Assembly (NCBI GenBank): GCA_910586045.1
Contig: CAJUIH010000021.1
Span: forward strand, 1-36,720
Direction: 5' to 3'
DNA: 36,720 nt
DNA from: an uncultured Eubacterium sp.
Lineage (GTDB): Bacteria; Bacillota; Clostridia; Lachnospirales; Lachnospiraceae
Shown: positions 8,463 to 17,036 of the stretch, piece after piece
Layout of the letters: each line of letters opens with the position of its first letter
How positions within the stretch are numbered: the first letter of the stretch is position 1
The notes under the pieces: generated by a model
Seen by the model: only the letters and a program-made list of their open reading frames with translations
Told to the model about the DNA's origin: nothing
Database searches by the model: none
Program-made: the position numbers and the translations under genes

Positions 8463-9662
8463 ATGCAGTATCGCGAAGCGGATTTTGTAACAATAGGACA
8501 AAGGGAAAATAACAGCAAGCGAAGCTACCTTGTAGTCAATCGACTGCAGGGAAAGCATATCCCTGTAGAACCGGCAAAAGCATTCGCTATGTTTTCCGAT
8601 TTGGCAAATTTATTAAAAGATGATTATAAAAAGGAGAAACTCCTTGTAATCGGATTTGCGGAAACGGCTACGGCGATCGGCGCTGCCGTAGCCGTGGTAT
8701 TGGATGCTTTTTATATACAGACAACGCGTGAAGACATTCCGGGGGCGGATTATTTGTTTTTTTCGGAAGAACACAGCCATGCCACGCAGCAAAAACTGGT
8801 CAGGCAGGATTTGGACCGTATGATCGGCGGGGTTGACCGTATTGTATTTGTAGAAGATGAAGTGACAACCGGAAAAACAATTTTAAATAGTATTTCTGTG
8901 ATCCAAAAGCGGTATGGAACCAAAGTACCGTTTGCAGTCGCTTCGATTTTAAACGGAATGGACCAGACAGCCAGGGATGTTTATAAAAGCAGAGGCATAG
9001 ATCTGCATTTTCTGGTCAAATCGGATTATCATGGATATGAAAAAACCGCACGGCAGTACCAGGAGGCAGGTCAGCCGCTGTCTTTGGGCCGATATATTCC
9101 ATGCAATACAGAATCGGTCGAAATTACAGATCTGATTGCGGGAACAACCCAAATGGAAACCGCTGACGAAACCGCACGGCAGGGCAATCGGAAAAAAAGG
9201 ATACCGGAACTAAAAATCGGCGGACGGATGGATGCCCGCAGGCTGCTTTCGGCGCGGGCTTACGAACAGGCCTGCTGGGACTTTTGGCACGCGCTGCGGG
9301 ACCGGCTTGGAGGATTTCTGCCGCATCGTATACTGGTACTTGGGACAGAAGAATTTATGTATCCTGCAATGTATGTGGCTGCCAGGATGGCGGAAAATGG
9401 CGCGGATGTAAGATTTCATGCCACGACGCGCAGTCCTGTGCTGGTATATGGCGACGCGCGGTATCCGCTGCATGAAAGATATGAGCTGCTCAGCCTGTAT
9501 GATCAGGGACGCAGGACATTTTTGTATAACCTGGATACGTATGAGATGGTTTTGCTGATTACAGATGCGCAGAACCAAGAGAATGAGGGGATCGCTTCGC
9601 TGGTTCATGCGGTAAGTGTGAAAAATAATCATATGGCGCTTATCAGATGGTGTGACGGCTAA
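8463..9662 (+). CDS. Phosphoribosyltransferase with C-terminal TRSP domain (Ter-associated module)
   Basis: A 399-residue cytoplasmic two-domain protein. The N-terminal half (about 1-225) is a PRTase_2-type phosphoribosyltransferase: FAETATAIG (65-73) and the PRPP loop VEDEVTTGKT (130-139) are clear. The C-terminal half (about 248-395) is the TRSP domain, with GTEEFMYP (294-301) and the name-giving TTRSP (321-325), then YPLHERYELLSLYD. This architecture is known from the biosynthetic module linked to tellurite/stress (Ter) loci, proposed to make a nucleoside-like compound; its chemistry is unproven. TTG codons at 8457/8460 lie too close to AGGGGG (8447-8452), so ATG 8463 is preferred. It is 28 nt after the MCP gene and 50 nt before the StiP gene. 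Confidence 0.87.
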   Translation: MQYREADFVTIGQRENNSKRSYLVVNRLQGKHIPVEPAKAFAMFSDLANLLKDDYKKEKLLVIGFAETATAIGAAVAVVLDAFYIQTTREDIPGADYLFFSEEHSHATQQKLVRQDLDRMIGGVDRIVFVEDEVTTGKTILNSISVIQKRYGTKVPFAVASILNGMDQTARDVYKSRGIDLHFLVKSDYHGYEKTARQYQEAGQPLSLGRYIPCNTESVEITDLIAGTTQMETADETARQGNRKKRIPELKIGGRMDARRLLSARAYEQACWDFWHALRDRLGGFLPHRILVLGTEEFMYPAMYVAARMAENGADVRFHATTRSPVLVYGDARYPLHERYELLSLYDQGRRTFLYNLDTYEMVLLITDAQNQENEGIASLVHAVSVKNNHMALIRWCDG

Positions 9663-9712
9663 GGAACGGTAAAGAATGGGCGGGATGATGAAAAAGGGGC
9701 AGGTGCTTGGAT

Positions 9713-10765
9713 ATGCGTACTTCTTACCATAATGAAGATGTAGTTTTACTTTTGAAAGATATTACCGGTTTGGTCCGGCCGCAGCCGACCAAAGAGAGGG
9801 AACGGCTGATTCAGGCCGGCCGTCATTACTGTGAAATGCTTCCGGTCGAATATATGCCGTCAGAAACGTATCTGCGTATGTACGAAGAAGCATTGGACAT
9901 TTATGCACAGCCGACGGCCGATGCGGTTGCGGTGCTGTCGGAAAAAATAATACAGGAAAAGGGTGCGGATGTAGTACTTGTTTCATTGGCCAGGGCAGGT
10001 ATCCCGATCGGTATTCTGATCAAAAGATATTTGAAATGGCACTACGGGATGACGGTGCCGCATTATGCCGTTTCCATTATCCGGGGCAGGGGCATAGACC
10101 ATAATGCCATGCGGGTTTTGCTGGAAAGGTACGAGCCAAAGCAGCTACAGTTTGTGGACGGCTGGATTGGCAAAGGGGCAATTTTAAACGAGCTGAAAAA
10201 AGAAACGGCGGCATTCGCGGGAGTATCGGCGGATCTTGCGGTGCTTGCGGACCCGGCGCATCTGACAAGGCTGTATGGAACCGCAGAGGATATTTTAATC
10301 CCAAGCTCCTGTTTAAACAGTACTGTCTGCGGCTTGATCAGCCGTACTTTTTTAAGGGATGATGTGATTGGCCCGGACGATTTCCACGGCGCGGCCTATT
10401 ACGGAGAATGGAAAGACGCCGATTTGTCGTATGCCTTTCTGGAAGCGATCCAGGCACGGTTTCGTCCCTGTACAGATCCGGCAGCGGAGCAAGTATCCGC
10501 CGTCCGGCAAAACGGCAGGGACGAAGTGCGCAAAATCGCGGCTGCGTTCGCAATTTCCGATATCAATCGGATCAAACCCGGGATCGGGGAGACAACCAGG
10601 GTCTTATTAAGACGTGTACCGTGGAAGATACTGGCGGGCTGCCCGGACAGCCCGCAATTAAGGCATATCTGCCGTCTGGCGCAGGAAAAAGGCGTCGAGG
10701 TCATACAATATCCGCTTGCTTGTTACCAATGCTGCGGCATTATTCGAAATATGGCGGATGCATGA
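9713..10765 (+). CDS. StiP/PRTase_1-type protein with C-terminal PELOTA RNA-binding domain
   Basis: A 350-residue partner of the preceding gene. The main part (about 1-260) matches the family called PRTase_1 or StiP: LVSLARAGIPIG (90-101), HYAVSIIRGRGID, FVDGWIGKGAI (147-157, similar to a PRPP loop), then PSSCLNSTVCGLISRT (197-212). Databases describe this family either as a cysteine protease or as a phosphoribosyltransferase. The glycine-rich loops favour a PRPP-type fold, with the Cys residues a possible nucleophile. The C terminus (about 285-345: RVLLRRVPWKIL ... LACYQCCGIIR) fits the PELOTA RNA-binding domain, hinting that the module acts on RNA. TTG at 9707 is an alternative start, but GGCAGG is better placed for ATG 9713. 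Confidence 0.83.
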   Translation: MRTSYHNEDVVLLLKDITGLVRPQPTKERERLIQAGRHYCEMLPVEYMPSETYLRMYEEALDIYAQPTADAVAVLSEKIIQEKGADVVLVSLARAGIPIGILIKRYLKWHYGMTVPHYAVSIIRGRGIDHNAMRVLLERYEPKQLQFVDGWIGKGAILNELKKETAAFAGVSADLAVLADPAHLTRLYGTAEDILIPSSCLNSTVCGLISRTFLRDDVIGPDDFHGAAYYGEWKDADLSYAFLEAIQARFRPCTDPAAEQVSAVRQNGRDEVRKIAAAFAISDINRIKPGIGETTRVLLRRVPWKILAGCPDSPQLRHICRLAQEKGVEVIQYPLACYQCCGIIRNMADA

Positions 10766-10819
10766 CGATCCGGGCTATGTAACTGATTTTTTTCTATTTC
10801 TTAAAATTAATTCTTATAT

Positions 10820-11782
10820 TTAGGTATAAATTCCATACGCATCCGCAAGCAGCAGAATCTGTTCTGCCCAAGACCGGTGCGTTTTTCGTTCATCCATCCG
10901 TTCGTGGCCCGGATCCGCGGCTACATAAGAGGCGGCGTTTGCGTCCCACTGGAGGATGCTCAGGGCGTTTTGATAATCTTTCTGCGGTACTTTATAAGCA
11001 TCGTTGACAATGCTGATCTGATTCGGATGGATAACGGTTTTACCGATCATACCGCATAATTTATCTTCCGCGATTTCGTGAATCAGGCCCTCTTCCCAGC
11101 CATACCCGCTGAAATACTCATAAACAGGCCCGGAGATGACATAGTCGCGTCCGTAAACAGTAACGATGTCTGATAAAAAATCCGCAATCGGGCGCAGCCG
11201 ATAGATCGTCTGGTCAGCATGGCGGCGGAAGCCGAAGAAACTGCATAGATCGTTTCCGCCGATGCGGATATTTAATACCAGGTTTTCTACCTGCGCAAGT
11301 TTATCTTTTAATGCGTATAAGTAATTGTAGCGGGTACGCAGGTCGATCAGGTCGGCGCTTTCAAAAATCGGCATCATATAAAAGGTCCGGCTGGAACGTT
11401 CGTTTGCTGTGATCATATTTTGTATATAGCAACCTGCATTTGCAGGTGAAAATTTCGGCAGAATAAAACCACTGATAATTTCCATACTTGGCCCAAACAG
11501 GTCCAGCAGATGGAGGATTTGCTCCGGATTGCGCACACGGATAAAAATTTTTGGAAGGTAAAAGAATTTTTGTGTCCGGGCGGTATAAATTTGCTGGATC
11601 GACGCGGTTAATTTTTGTTCCGCCTCGGTAACCAGGCTGTCATTGATCGTATCCTCCAAACATAAGGCCAAAGAAAATTTATTGCCGAATTTTTGTTCAA
11701 TAATAGAGGAAGCGATCATATCCTTATTGGCAGGGCAGTACAAAAGCGGGCCGACGCCATAATATAAAGGTGAATTTTTCAT
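10820..11782 (-). CDS. HpcH/HpaI-like TIM-barrel C-C bond lyase of the Ter-associated module
   Basis: A 320-residue protein related to citrate lyase beta/HpcH aldolases. Motifs in order: CLEDT (41-45), IRVRN (81-85), LPKF (108-111), MPIFES (137-142, acidic metal ligand), GGNDL (175-179, second acidic ligand) and GKTVIHPNQ (247-255). These fit a Mg-dependent TIM-barrel lyase acting on a CoA-like or 2-oxo acid substrate; the substrate is unknown. Its relatives occur next to the PRTase-TRSP and StiP genes in Ter biosynthetic modules. Here it is on the opposite strand, convergent with StiP (54 nt apart, no clear terminator) and divergent from the protease-fusion gene. A GGAG-type site precedes ATG 11782. 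Confidence 0.83.
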   Translation of the reverse strand: MKNSPLYYGVGPLLYCPANKDMIASSIIEQKFGNKFSLALCLEDTINDSLVTEAEQKLTASIQQIYTARTQKFFYLPKIFIRVRNPEQILHLLDLFGPSMEIISGFILPKFSPANAGCYIQNMITANERSSRTFYMMPIFESADLIDLRTRYNYLYALKDKLAQVENLVLNIRIGGNDLCSFFGFRRHADQTIYRLRPIADFLSDIVTVYGRDYVISGPVYEYFSGYGWEEGLIHEIAEDKLCGMIGKTVIHPNQISIVNDAYKVPQKDYQNALSILQWDANAASYVAADPGHERMDERKTHRSWAEQILLLADAYGIYT

Positions 11783-12006
11783 GTCATTTGCTCCTTTTTA
11801 GCACATGTTTAAACCTATGCGGTTTGCTGACCGTGCGGCAAGCGCCGGGTCAGGGTGTGACAAGTAACCAGTTCTTTACTAAATATAACATAGAATAAGC
11901 AAAATTGGTAGATTAAATTGGAAAGAAATGATAAAATAAAAATACCGGAAATCCAGGAATTATAACAGATTGTGGTTGTATTGGTTTGGAAAGACGCAGG
12001 TGGAAG
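11783..12006. promoter_or_regulatory. Divergent promoter region with a GC-rich hairpin
   Basis: This 224-bp gap must drive the lyase gene leftward and the protease-fusion gene rightward. CTGACC (11827-11832) pairs with GGTCAG (11848-11853) around an inner CGGC/GCCG stem, forming a hairpin in the leader of the lyase transcript. The centre is AT-rich (about 11875-11960) and would suit promoters, but I could not assign a convincing -35/-10 pair on either strand. Confidence 0.45.
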
Positions 12007-13353
12007 ATGAAAGAATTGCTAAGATACCGGCATAACGCAGTGCATATCAATTCGATTGAAAGCTTTAGCAATATCCGGGGCGGGGTGCGGCAGGGCTGCC
12101 GGGATGTGTATTTTGTACGTATGATCGGGTATCCTGACAGCCTGGCTTGCGAAATCCGCAAGATGGATGCGGTGCTGACAACGCAGATGCGCGAAGGAAA
12201 GCTGTATTATAAAAGGATCGGGGCGCTTGCGCGTCTTGTGGAACCAGACCAGGCGGAGAGCTATTCCAAATACTATGCGCAATGGGTCGAAAGCGGGCAG
12301 GATGGGATTCGCACGCAGGTCAGCGCGCAGGATCCGTGGCTGGCGCGGCAGCTTGGGGCTGCCTGCGGGGCGGTTCTCCTGCAGTATGGACAGAGCAGGC
12401 CGGTTACGGATTCTATGAAAAAAAATTTTGCCATAAAGCTGCTGTACTGGTTTGATTCGGTTTTTTCAGGCTGGAAAGGACAGTGGGACGGCGCGCAGAG
12501 CCGGAAAATTGCGGCCGAAAATGTAACAAAGGAGCAGGAATATTTATTTTATTATCTGCTGACGCTGCTTGGCTGTGATGTCCTGCTGCTGCAAAGCAGG
12601 GAAGATGTGGCGGCTGACATGGTGAAAAGCCTGTCGGATTCTGTTGTAATCGGCCCGTTTCGGCAAGAAGCGCTTCCGGTTTATGAGGCGGCGAAGACGG
12701 CGCGTGCGGACAGGGTAAAAGTGCCGGTTCCAAAAAAAAACAGTCCGGTGCCTGCTGTACGGCGCCATTCGCCGGGCCGGACGGAAAAAAGCTTTGAAGA
12801 GCTTGCGAGGCTTGCTTCATCGATTGTGCAGATCGCGGTTCATGATAAGGATGGGGAAGTGGCGGCGGCAGGATCCGGCATTATGGTGGGGAAAGCAGGT
12901 TATATACTTACGAATTACCATGTAGCTGTCGGGGGATATGCGTACTCGGTACGGATCGAAGATGACAGCGCGGTGTATCGGACAGATGAACTGATCAAAT
13001 ACCATTCTGTTTTGGATCTGGCCATATTACGCATTGATCGGGAACTGGAACCGCTTGCGGTTTATAGCGGGGCAGACGGACTGGTACGGGGACAGGCCGT
13101 TTGTGCGATCGGAAGTCCGCTTGGGATGTTTAATTCGGTTTCAAACGGCATTATATCCGGCTTTCGAACCGTAAACGGGGTTCCTATGATCCAGTTTACC
13201 GCGCCGATTTCGCATGGAAGCTCCGGCGGAGCTTTGCTGAATATGTACGGGGAAGTAATTGGAATCAGTACGGCCGGCATGGATGAGGGGCAGAATATCA
13301 ATCTGGCGGTGGGTTATGAAAGTATCCGGATGTTTGTGCGGGGATTTGTCTGA
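12007..13353 (+). CDS. YceG-like module fused to a trypsin-like (S1C/HtrA-type) serine protease
   Basis: A 448-residue fusion. Residues about 1-222 resemble the repeat module of the YceG-type protein encoded next: DVYFVRMIGYPD, IKLLYWFDSVFSGW and GCDVLLLQ line up with GVYFYRINGY, IKFMCWLYYKFERI and GCDVLLLQ there. A Pro/Lys/Arg-rich linker (223-262) leads to a chymotrypsin-fold domain (263-448) with a full triad: His305 (TNYHV), Asp337 (LDLAIL) and Ser406 (GSSGG), plus the HtrA-like GQNINLAVG end. No PDZ domain, signal peptide or TM segment is seen, so it should be an intracellular protease. TTG 11986 is a weaker alternative start; AGGTGG precedes ATG 12007. Family links are visible; the function of the fusion is unknown. 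Confidence 0.85.
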   Translation: MKELLRYRHNAVHINSIESFSNIRGGVRQGCRDVYFVRMIGYPDSLACEIRKMDAVLTTQMREGKLYYKRIGALARLVEPDQAESYSKYYAQWVESGQDGIRTQVSAQDPWLARQLGAACGAVLLQYGQSRPVTDSMKKNFAIKLLYWFDSVFSGWKGQWDGAQSRKIAAENVTKEQEYLFYYLLTLLGCDVLLLQSREDVAADMVKSLSDSVVIGPFRQEALPVYEAAKTARADRVKVPVPKKNSPVPAVRRHSPGRTEKSFEELARLASSIVQIAVHDKDGEVAAAGSGIMVGKAGYILTNYHVAVGGYAYSVRIEDDSAVYRTDELIKYHSVLDLAILRIDRELEPLAVYSGADGLVRGQAVCAIGSPLGMFNSVSNGIISGFRTVNGVPMIQFTAPISHGSSGGALLNMYGEVIGISTAGMDEGQNINLAVGYESIRMFVRGFV

Positions 13354-13425
13354 ATCAAAAAGAGCCGTGTGCCGGCCGGTACGGCAGGATCGTGACAAAC
13401 CGGGTTAATCAATTTTGCGGACAGA

Positions 13426-13454
13426 TTGACGCATGCTGTTTTTTTGAGTATAAT
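13426..13454 (+). promoter_or_regulatory. Near-consensus sigma-A promoter for yceG-telA
   Basis: TTGACG (13426-13431) and TATAAT (13449-13454) are exactly 17 bp apart; transcription would start near 13461, about 32 nt before the YceG start. It makes yceG-telA independent of the protease gene. A weak GCCGT/ACGGC hairpin (about 13364-13386) lies just after the protease stop, without a T-run. Confidence 0.8.
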
Positions 13455-13492
13455 TTTATTATTGTATTGTGTGAACAATGTGGGAGGCACAG

Positions 13493-15775
13493 ATGTTTAA
13501 CCATATGAAAATACGCAGTTTGGACGATGTATTTTTGCCGCTGGACGCAAGAGAGCCAAGAGGGGTTTATTTTTATCGTATCAATGGCTATTCGCAGGAA
13601 ATTGCGCGTTTTATCCGCGATTATTACGAAGCCGCGCGCAAGTCCGGGGTAGTTGTCGAGGGAAGGGTACCGAATCCGGATGAGAAAAATTTGTCTTATT
13701 ACAATGAAATCATGGGCATGGATTTTCAGATGGATCCGTCATTTTTATCCGCCAGCCTGAAAAAATGGCTTCCGCGTATGAGCGATTATCAGCGGGAACA
13801 GACGGCCTGCGCGTTGTATGATACGCTGGATACGCTGCGCCGGGCAGGAAAAACGGAGCATATGCTTAAAAATGCCTATATTAAATTTATGTGCTGGCTG
13901 TATTATAAATTTGAGCGGATCGTCGGCCAGCTCGGCAGACAGGACGTACCTAAAATTTTGTATGAGGGAGATGTCAGCAATTATGAACTGATGCTGTTAA
14001 CTGTTTTATCCAATGCGGGCTGTGATGTTTTATTGCTGCAATATCATGGGGACGCGGGATACTTAAAGCTGGACGCCGGCTCGTGTCAGTCCGATGCGCT
14101 TACGCTGGCGGGTATGACACCATTTCCCGAGGATTTCAGCCTGAAACAAATCCGCGGGGAAATACAAAAGGAAATGGAAAACGAACGGCTGTATGGAAAA
14201 CGGCCCAATGTGCAAAACTGTACGAATGCCTGGATGAACGACGGGCCGGCGGAAATTTTGCCGTATTATAAAAAAACGGCGGCCCAGCGCGGTACGGATA
14301 AGAAGCTGTTTTACAATTGCTATTGCAGGATCCATGGCGTGGCGGACAAAACAGCCTATGCAAATGAGTTGTACCAGCTTTACGCAGAGTTAAAAAACAG
14401 CGGGCGTCAAATTGTAGTGGTAAATGAACGCATACCGCTTCCGCAGACAGAAGAAATTGCTTCTATCCGCCGGCACCATTATGAAAAGCAGGAACAGATG
14501 ATCCTGGATCTGTCGGCAAATATCACATATACGGCAAATGTAGAACTGCAGCGCGTGATGGTAAAGGCTTTTGTAGATGTAGTGCGTATGGAAGCGTCCG
14601 CGCAGGGGAACAGCCTGAATAAATTGACAAACCGTGCGGTGTATCTGCTCTGCTGGCTGAAACGGTACCAGGGAGGGCTTTTTCAAAACTGGAAACCGTC
14701 GGATACGGGCTGCTTTTTTTATATGGGGGGTTGCAGGGATGAAAATGAAGCGCTTTTTTTGCGTTTCCTTGCGCGCATCCCCGTTGATGTGCTGATTTTG
14801 TGCCCGGATAACCAAAAGGACTGCTGTCTGCGCGACCCGCTTTTGCTTGAGGTCCATTATGAGAACGCGCTGCAGCTTCGGACGTTTCCGCAGGAAAATA
14901 CAGACGCGCTCATCGGAACGGCTGCCTACCACGCGGAACAGGAGCTGGATACGCTGCTGTACCAGGATTCGGGCGTTTATCGGAACCGTCAGTATGAAAA
15001 GGCAAATGCGGTTATCTTACAGACCATGTATGAAGAAATTAAAATATTGTGGGACCAGGAGGTAAAATATCGTCCAAGCTTCAGTACGATGGAACGCGTG
15101 GTAACGATACCGGTTATTTTTGCGAAAGTTTCCGGGGTTAAGGATGGGCAGATTACATCCTATTGGCGCTGCGTTAGGGAACTGATTACCGAAGATACGT
15201 TCGTGATAAAGTCTGCTCCGTTTATCGAATCGACACAGCCGAATCCAATCAAAGCATACGCAGCGGAATTTTACAAAAACGGCAGGCTGCAGCGGGCGAA
15301 AATAAAAAATCATGCCAGTTATCCGTATGGGTTTTTGCGGGAAGAGATTCAGGATTATATATTGGACAAACTGCAGGTATTGATTGATTCCAAAATCATC
15401 CGGGGCACTTTTGTCAACGGTACGGAGTATACTATTACGGCAACGCTTTTGAACCTGCCGAAAGATATTGTGCGCCTGATCCAGAAATTTGATTTCACGA
15501 AAAAAAATCCAAAATTAATTTATATCAACACAGGCGAAGAAATGATATCGCTGGAAGATACGATTTTGACCGCATTTTTGAATTTGGTTGGATTTGACGT
15601 TGTGTTTTTTGTGCCGACCGGATATCAGAATGTAGAAAAATACTTTGATAAAAAGCTCATTGAGGAGCACCAGACCGGGGAGTATGTGTACGACCTGCGG
15701 GTTCCGAATCTGGAGAGCCTTTCACCGAACGGCAGGGTGAAATGGCGGGATAAACTATTTAAGAGAGGCAGGTAA
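13493..15775 (+). CDS. yceG: YceG-like component of the Ter-associated biosynthetic module, with two tandem modules
   Basis: A 760-residue cytoplasmic protein of the YceG_bac type, known from the B. subtilis yce stress operon, where it sits beside the TelA-like YceH. It holds two copies of one module. Copy 1 (about residues 5-195) has GVYFYRINGY, FMCWLYYKFERI and GCDVLLLQ; copy 2 (about 270-455) has FYNCYCRIHGV, YLLCWLKRYQGGLFQNW and PVDVLILCP. The C-terminal part (about 455-760) is mixed alpha/beta with no catalytic motif I can name. It is clearly longer than the roughly 540 residues I recall for B. subtilis YceG. ATG 13478 would give five extra residues, but GGGAGG at 13482-13487 serves ATG 13493. 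TelA follows by 7 nt. Confidence 0.85.
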   Translation: MFNHMKIRSLDDVFLPLDAREPRGVYFYRINGYSQEIARFIRDYYEAARKSGVVVEGRVPNPDEKNLSYYNEIMGMDFQMDPSFLSASLKKWLPRMSDYQREQTACALYDTLDTLRRAGKTEHMLKNAYIKFMCWLYYKFERIVGQLGRQDVPKILYEGDVSNYELMLLTVLSNAGCDVLLLQYHGDAGYLKLDAGSCQSDALTLAGMTPFPEDFSLKQIRGEIQKEMENERLYGKRPNVQNCTNAWMNDGPAEILPYYKKTAAQRGTDKKLFYNCYCRIHGVADKTAYANELYQLYAELKNSGRQIVVVNERIPLPQTEEIASIRRHHYEKQEQMILDLSANITYTANVELQRVMVKAFVDVVRMEASAQGNSLNKLTNRAVYLLCWLKRYQGGLFQNWKPSDTGCFFYMGGCRDENEALFLRFLARIPVDVLILCPDNQKDCCLRDPLLLEVHYENALQLRTFPQENTDALIGTAAYHAEQELDTLLYQDSGVYRNRQYEKANAVILQTMYEEIKILWDQEVKYRPSFSTMERVVTIPVIFAKVSGVKDGQITSYWRCVRELITEDTFVIKSAPFIESTQPNPIKAYAAEFYKNGRLQRAKIKNHASYPYGFLREEIQDYILDKLQVLIDSKIIRGTFVNGTEYTITATLLNLPKDIVRLIQKFDFTKKNPKLIYINTGEEMISLEDTILTAFLNLVGFDVVFFVPTGYQNVEKYFDKKLIEEHQTGEYVYDLRVPNLESLSPNGRVKWRDKLFKRGR

Positions 15776-15782
15776 CCGAATT

Positions 15783-16931
15783 ATGGGATTGGACTTTAGC
15801 AAAGCGCCGGCGGTACAGGCACCACAGACGACGGCGGAGGAAAAGAATGAAATCGAAGTAGTGGAGCAGTATGATATTGTCGCCGACCGGGAGGAAATGA
15901 ACGCCCGTCTGGTAGACTCGCCGGAAGTAGACGAGATTGTCAGCACGATCCAGGTGTATGATCTGGAGACGATTGTCTCGTTTGGCGCAGAAGCAGCGGA
16001 AGCGGTATCCAGGGCGTCTGACGTTGTGTTAAACAGTATGAGTATGTCGCAGATCGACGATTCCAGCGGGATGCTAAATACGCTGGCAAAAATTATGGAT
16101 AAATTTGATATTGATGAGATCAAAGAAAAACCGGGATTATTTGGAAAATTATTTGGAAATTTAAGAAAACAGATGGAAAAAGTCCTGGATAAATATCATA
16201 CCATGGGCGATGAAATCGATAAAATCTATGTACAATTAAAGCAATACGAATCCGAAATCAAGCAGTCAAATAAGAAATTAAATGAAATGTTTGACGCGAA
16301 TGTCAATTACTACCATGAGCTGGTCCGATATATCCTCGCCGGCGAACAGGGCTGTAAAGAAATCGAAGCCTACATTGCGAAACGGCAGGCGGATATGGAA
16401 GCGACGGGCGATTCCTCGATTCAGTTTGAGCTGACGAGCCTGAATCAGGCGCTTTCCATGCTAGAGCAGCGCACACAGGATCTAAGAACCGCGGAAAGCG
16501 TAGCAATGCAGTCGGTTCCAATGATCAAGACGATGGAATACAGCAACATGAATCTTGTTAGGAAAATCAATTCTGCATTTATTATTACGCTTCCGGTATT
16601 TAAACAGGCGCTTGCGCAGGCCATTATGCTGAAACGTCAGAAAATCCAGGCCGAAGCGATGTCGGCATTGGATGAAAAGACCAACGAGCTGCTGTTAAAA
16701 AATGCCCGTAATACCGTAGAGCAGTCCAAGCTTACCGCACAGCTTGCATCCGGCAGTTCCGTCAAAATAGAGACATTAGAAACGACCTGGCGTACGATTG
16801 TTTCGGGTATTGAGGAAACGAAGCAGATCCAGGACAATGCGAAACGGCAGAGGGTCGAAGACCAGGCAAAATTAGAGAGTATCAAACAGGAGTTTAACCG
16901 GATGTATCATATGCCGGAGAAAAAATCGTAA
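15783..16931 (+). CDS. telA: TelA family toxic-anion/tellurite resistance protein
   Basis: A 382-residue, largely helical, soluble protein of the TelA/YceH family, of normal length. The family core is visible as NSMSMSQIDDSSGMLNTLAKIMDKFD (in parts), GLFGKLFGNLRKQMEK, and the well-conserved MEYSNMNLVRKINSAFI followed by FKQALAQAIMLKRQ. The last third is coiled-coil-like. TelA proteins are tied to tellurite, envelope-stress and antibiotic tolerance in several bacteria, but the mechanism is not known. GAGAGGCAGG lies before the ATG, and only seven bases separate it from the YceG stop, so yceG-telA is a tight operon from the promoter at 13426. Confidence 0.93.
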   Translation: MGLDFSKAPAVQAPQTTAEEKNEIEVVEQYDIVADREEMNARLVDSPEVDEIVSTIQVYDLETIVSFGAEAAEAVSRASDVVLNSMSMSQIDDSSGMLNTLAKIMDKFDIDEIKEKPGLFGKLFGNLRKQMEKVLDKYHTMGDEIDKIYVQLKQYESEIKQSNKKLNEMFDANVNYYHELVRYILAGEQGCKEIEAYIAKRQADMEATGDSSIQFELTSLNQALSMLEQRTQDLRTAESVAMQSVPMIKTMEYSNMNLVRKINSAFIITLPVFKQALAQAIMLKRQKIQAEAMSALDEKTNELLLKNARNTVEQSKLTAQLASGSSVKIETLETTWRTIVSGIEETKQIQDNAKRQRVEDQAKLESIKQEFNRMYHMPEKKS

Positions 16932-16959
16932 ATAAGCTTTGTAAATGAGAAGACAAAAA

Positions 16960-17006
16960 CGGGAAGCAGGACCCGCGGCTGAGATGCCGCAAAGATCTGC
17001 TTCCGG
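16960..17006 (-). terminator. Terminator of the reverse-strand ktrB-ktrA-HK-HAD unit
   Basis: GGAAGCAG (16962-16969) pairs with CTGCTTCC (16997-17004), and an inner GCGGC/GCCGC helix sits at 16975-16990. Read on the reverse strand, the stem is followed by GTTTTTGTCTT, a fair T-tract. It lies 31 nt beyond the HAD stop and also after telA, so it may stop both convergent transcripts, better on the reverse strand. Confidence 0.7.
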
Positions 17007-17036
17007 TTGCTTGTGAGAATATAAATTGGAAATAAA

